Source: Candidatus Latescibacterota bacterium
Lineage (GTDB): Bacteria > Latescibacterota > UBA2968 > UBA8231
Direction: 5' to 3'
NCBI GenBank assembly: GCA_022825185.1
Contig: JAJDYK010000271.1
Span: forward strand, 1-7,071
Length of the DNA stretch: 7,071 nt
The translations under genes and the position numbers were made by a program. Numbering within the stretch: the first letter of the stretch is position 1; the number at the start of each line of letters is the position of its first letter. Below the pieces are notes generated by a model that worked only from the letters and a program-made list of their open reading frames with translations, was not told the origin of the DNA and ran no database searches. Below, piece after piece: positions 5,806 to 7,071 of the stretch.

Positions 5806-6540
5806 ATGCACCTCAAGCATCTGCGTCCCTACCAACTCACCGATGCAGTGGCCCAAGGGCATCCCCTGCTGGTGCCAGCCGGCTGCATCGAAACCCACGG
5901 CCCGCACATGGCCATCGGCCACGACACCCTCATCGTCGAAGAGATATGCGACCGCGTGGCCACGCGCACCGCTTGCGTCATTGCCCCGTCGTTCGACTAC
6001 GGTCCCACCGGCTATGCCCTCGGCGGCCCAGCCGACGGAACTATCGACCCGGACTACGACGCCTTTGGCGGCTTGGCCAAGAGCATCCTGCGCAACTTTG
6101 TCGAAATGGGCTTCCGCAAGACCTACGTCATCATCATGCACCAAGGCATGGGCGGCCCCCTCGCCTTGGCCTTCAGCAAGGCCGCAGCCGAGTTGGCATT
6201 TGAAAAGGTGCTCGCCGAGGGACACCCACGCGGCTGGTGGGGCGACCGCAACGCGCTCGACCAGGTTGGCTCTTGGGGCGGGCACATTGAAGTGCAGCCC
6301 ATGATCCTCCCGGAATCGAGTCCCCCGGCTGGAGGCGATCACGCCGGGTACAACGAGACCTCCTTCCTGATGGCCGTCCGTCCCGAACTAGTCGAACAGG
6401 AGCGCCTCGGCGACGACGCGCCTTGGTACTGCCGTCAAGACGAAGAAAAAAACAGTTGGACCGCCAACGCCCAGCACGGCCAAGCCATGGTTGACGCCGT
6501 CGTCGATGCGTGGATCGCCAAAATCGACAAGGAGCGTTAA
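5806..6540 (+). CDS. Creatininase-family amidohydrolase with altered second metal motif
   Basis: This encodes 244 residues, close to the usual family size. Creatininase-family enzymes are metal-dependent and open cyclic amides or remove formyl groups in small-molecule catabolism; the substrate here is unknown. The first metal motif is intact: [18 protein letters not shown] (23-40) provides E29, H31 and D40 with the same spacing as E34/H36/D45 of Pseudomonas creatininase. The C-terminal motif [11 protein letters not shown] (176-186) is also typical (HAGxxETS). The central motif, usually GHGGN or GHYEN, reads QGMGGP (113-118), so the usual histidine is Met115; H112 lies just before it. W144, W145 and W157 lie in the substrate-loop region. 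There is no signal peptide, so it is probably cytoplasmic. Transcription starts from its own promoter, and the next gene begins one base after the stop. Confidence 0.9.
   Translation: MHLKHLRPYQLTDAVAQGHPLLVPAGCIETHGPHMAIGHDTLIVEEICDRVATRTACVIAPSFDYGPTGYALGGPADGTIDPDYDAFGGLAKSILRNFVEMGFRKTYVIIMHQGMGGPLALAFSKAAAELAFEKVLAEGHPRGWWGDRNALDQVGSWGGHIEVQPMILPESSPPAGGDHAGYNETSFLMAVRPELVEQERLGDDAPWYCRQDEEKNSWTANAQHGQAMVDAVVDAWIAKIDKER
6529..6534 (+). promoter_or_regulatory. Shine-Dalgarno site of the YrdC-domain gene
   Basis: AAGGAG sits inside the last codons of the creatininase-like gene, 7 nt before the ATG at 6542. This is consistent with coupled translation of the two genes. Confidence 0.75.
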
Positions 6541-6541
6541 A

Positions 6542-7071
6542 ATGACCCAAGTACTGACCGTCCATCCCGACCGTCTCAAAGGCCGCCACATCCAGCGCGC
6601 CGCTGACGTACTCCACCAAGGTGGCGTCATCGTCTATCCCACTGATACGATCTACGGCCTCGGCTGCGACATCACTAACAAGCAGGCGATCGAGCGCGTG
6701 CAGCGCATCAAGGGCCGCGACAAAAAGAAGCCCATGTCCTTTGTCTGCGCCGACCTGACCCACATCAGCGACTACGCCCGCGTCTCCAACTACGCCCACC
6801 GCATCCTCAAACAGTGTCTGCCGGGCGCGTACACCTTCGTGTTGCCAGCCACCCGCCAGACGCCGCGCATCCTGCAAACCAAACAGAAGACTGTCGGCCT
6901 GCGGATCCCCGATCACCCAGTGCCGCTGGCCTTGGTCCGCGCCCTCGGCCAGCCCATCCTGAGCACCAGCGCCAACTACGCCGATCAAGAGGTGATAACC
7001 GAGCCGTGGGCCTTAGAGGAAGAGTTAGGGTCGCAAGTGGATTTGATCTTGGAGTGCGGGCCGCTGCCCGT
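6542..7071 (+). CDS. YrdC/Sua5/YciO-family protein (threonylcarbamoyl-AMP synthase-like), C-terminus outside the window
   Basis: The first 176 codons are visible and the frame is open to the edge. The YrdC fold is clear: GGVIVYPTDTIYGLGCD (27-43), RIKGRDKKKPMSF (56-68), PGAYTFVLPA (95-104), KTVGLRIPDHP (116-126) and PILSTSANYAD (138-148). TsaC/Sua5 members make threonylcarbamoyl-AMP from threonine, bicarbonate and ATP, the first step of t6A formation at tRNA position 37. Overall wording, including the HPD opening and the QVDLIL segment near the visible end, looks closer to E. coli YciO. However, the K-x-R element (KGR, 58-60), seen in TsaC enzymes and lost in E. coli YciO, is kept, so synthase activity is plausible. 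It follows the creatininase-like gene with a 1-nt gap and its own AAGGAG, so the two are cotranscribed. A full Sua5 C-terminal domain cannot be excluded because the end is missing. Confidence 0.92.
   Translation, partial: MTQVLTVHPDRLKGRHIQRAADVLHQGGVIVYPTDTIYGLGCDITNKQAIERVQRIKGRDKKKPMSFVCADLTHISDYARVSNYAHRILKQCLPGAYTFVLPATRQTPRILQTKQKTVGLRIPDHPVPLALVRALGQPILSTSANYADQEVITEPWALEEELGSQVDLILECGPLP

Noticed and set aside
5731..6342. 203-codon minus-strand open frame opposite the creatininase-like gene
   Set aside because: It lacks family features and covers the promoter; the plus-strand frame has clear metal-site motifs.

Overview
The window appears to be bacterial chromosome, GC-rich by eye, with six protein genes. 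Two lie on the minus strand at the left: a secreted discoidin-like protein cut by the window edge, and a 664-residue secreted protein with a FlgD-type C-terminal domain. A DUF1080 (3-keto-disaccharide hydrolase family) protein follows on the plus strand. The selenocysteine elongation factor selB is on the minus strand. A creatininase-family amidohydrolase and a YrdC/Sua5/YciO-family protein form a plus-strand pair that runs off the right edge. This mix (DUF1080 with a GYDDTPLLP-type leader, a creatininase-like protein, exported beta-rich proteins ending in ITPNGDGVND-type domains) is what I associate with uncultured lineages such as Latescibacterota, Poribacteria and relatives. That placement is an impression from protein style, not a measured assignment.

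Region by region: positions 1-639 and 755-2749 hold two minus-strand exported proteins that look like distant tandem paralogues. The 115-nt gap between them holds nested palindromes resembling a dispersed repeat. Positions 2750-2869 are a divergent promoter region. Positions 2870-3595 are the DUF1080 gene. Positions 3596-3824 are a non-coding gap between convergent genes and hold two strong hairpins, one a credible bidirectional terminator. Positions 3825-5726 are selB. Positions 5727-5805 are a compact divergent promoter region. Positions 5806-6540 are the creatininase-like gene, and from 6542 to the edge is the YrdC-domain gene, one base after the previous stop.

The genes do not form one obvious pathway. 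SelB implies UGA decoding as selenocysteine somewhere in this genome, but no selA, selC, selD or convincing selenoprotein is visible here. The creatininase-like and YrdC genes are almost certainly cotranscribed. The DUF1080 and creatininase genes are 2.2 kb apart and separated by selB, yet they carry strikingly similar promoter-to-start leaders, which may point to shared control. I see no CRISPR array, transposase, tRNA or rRNA, and no clear new defence or biosynthetic system. The observations most worth following are the shared leader, the altered metal-site motif of the creatininase homologue, and the tandem secreted paralogues.
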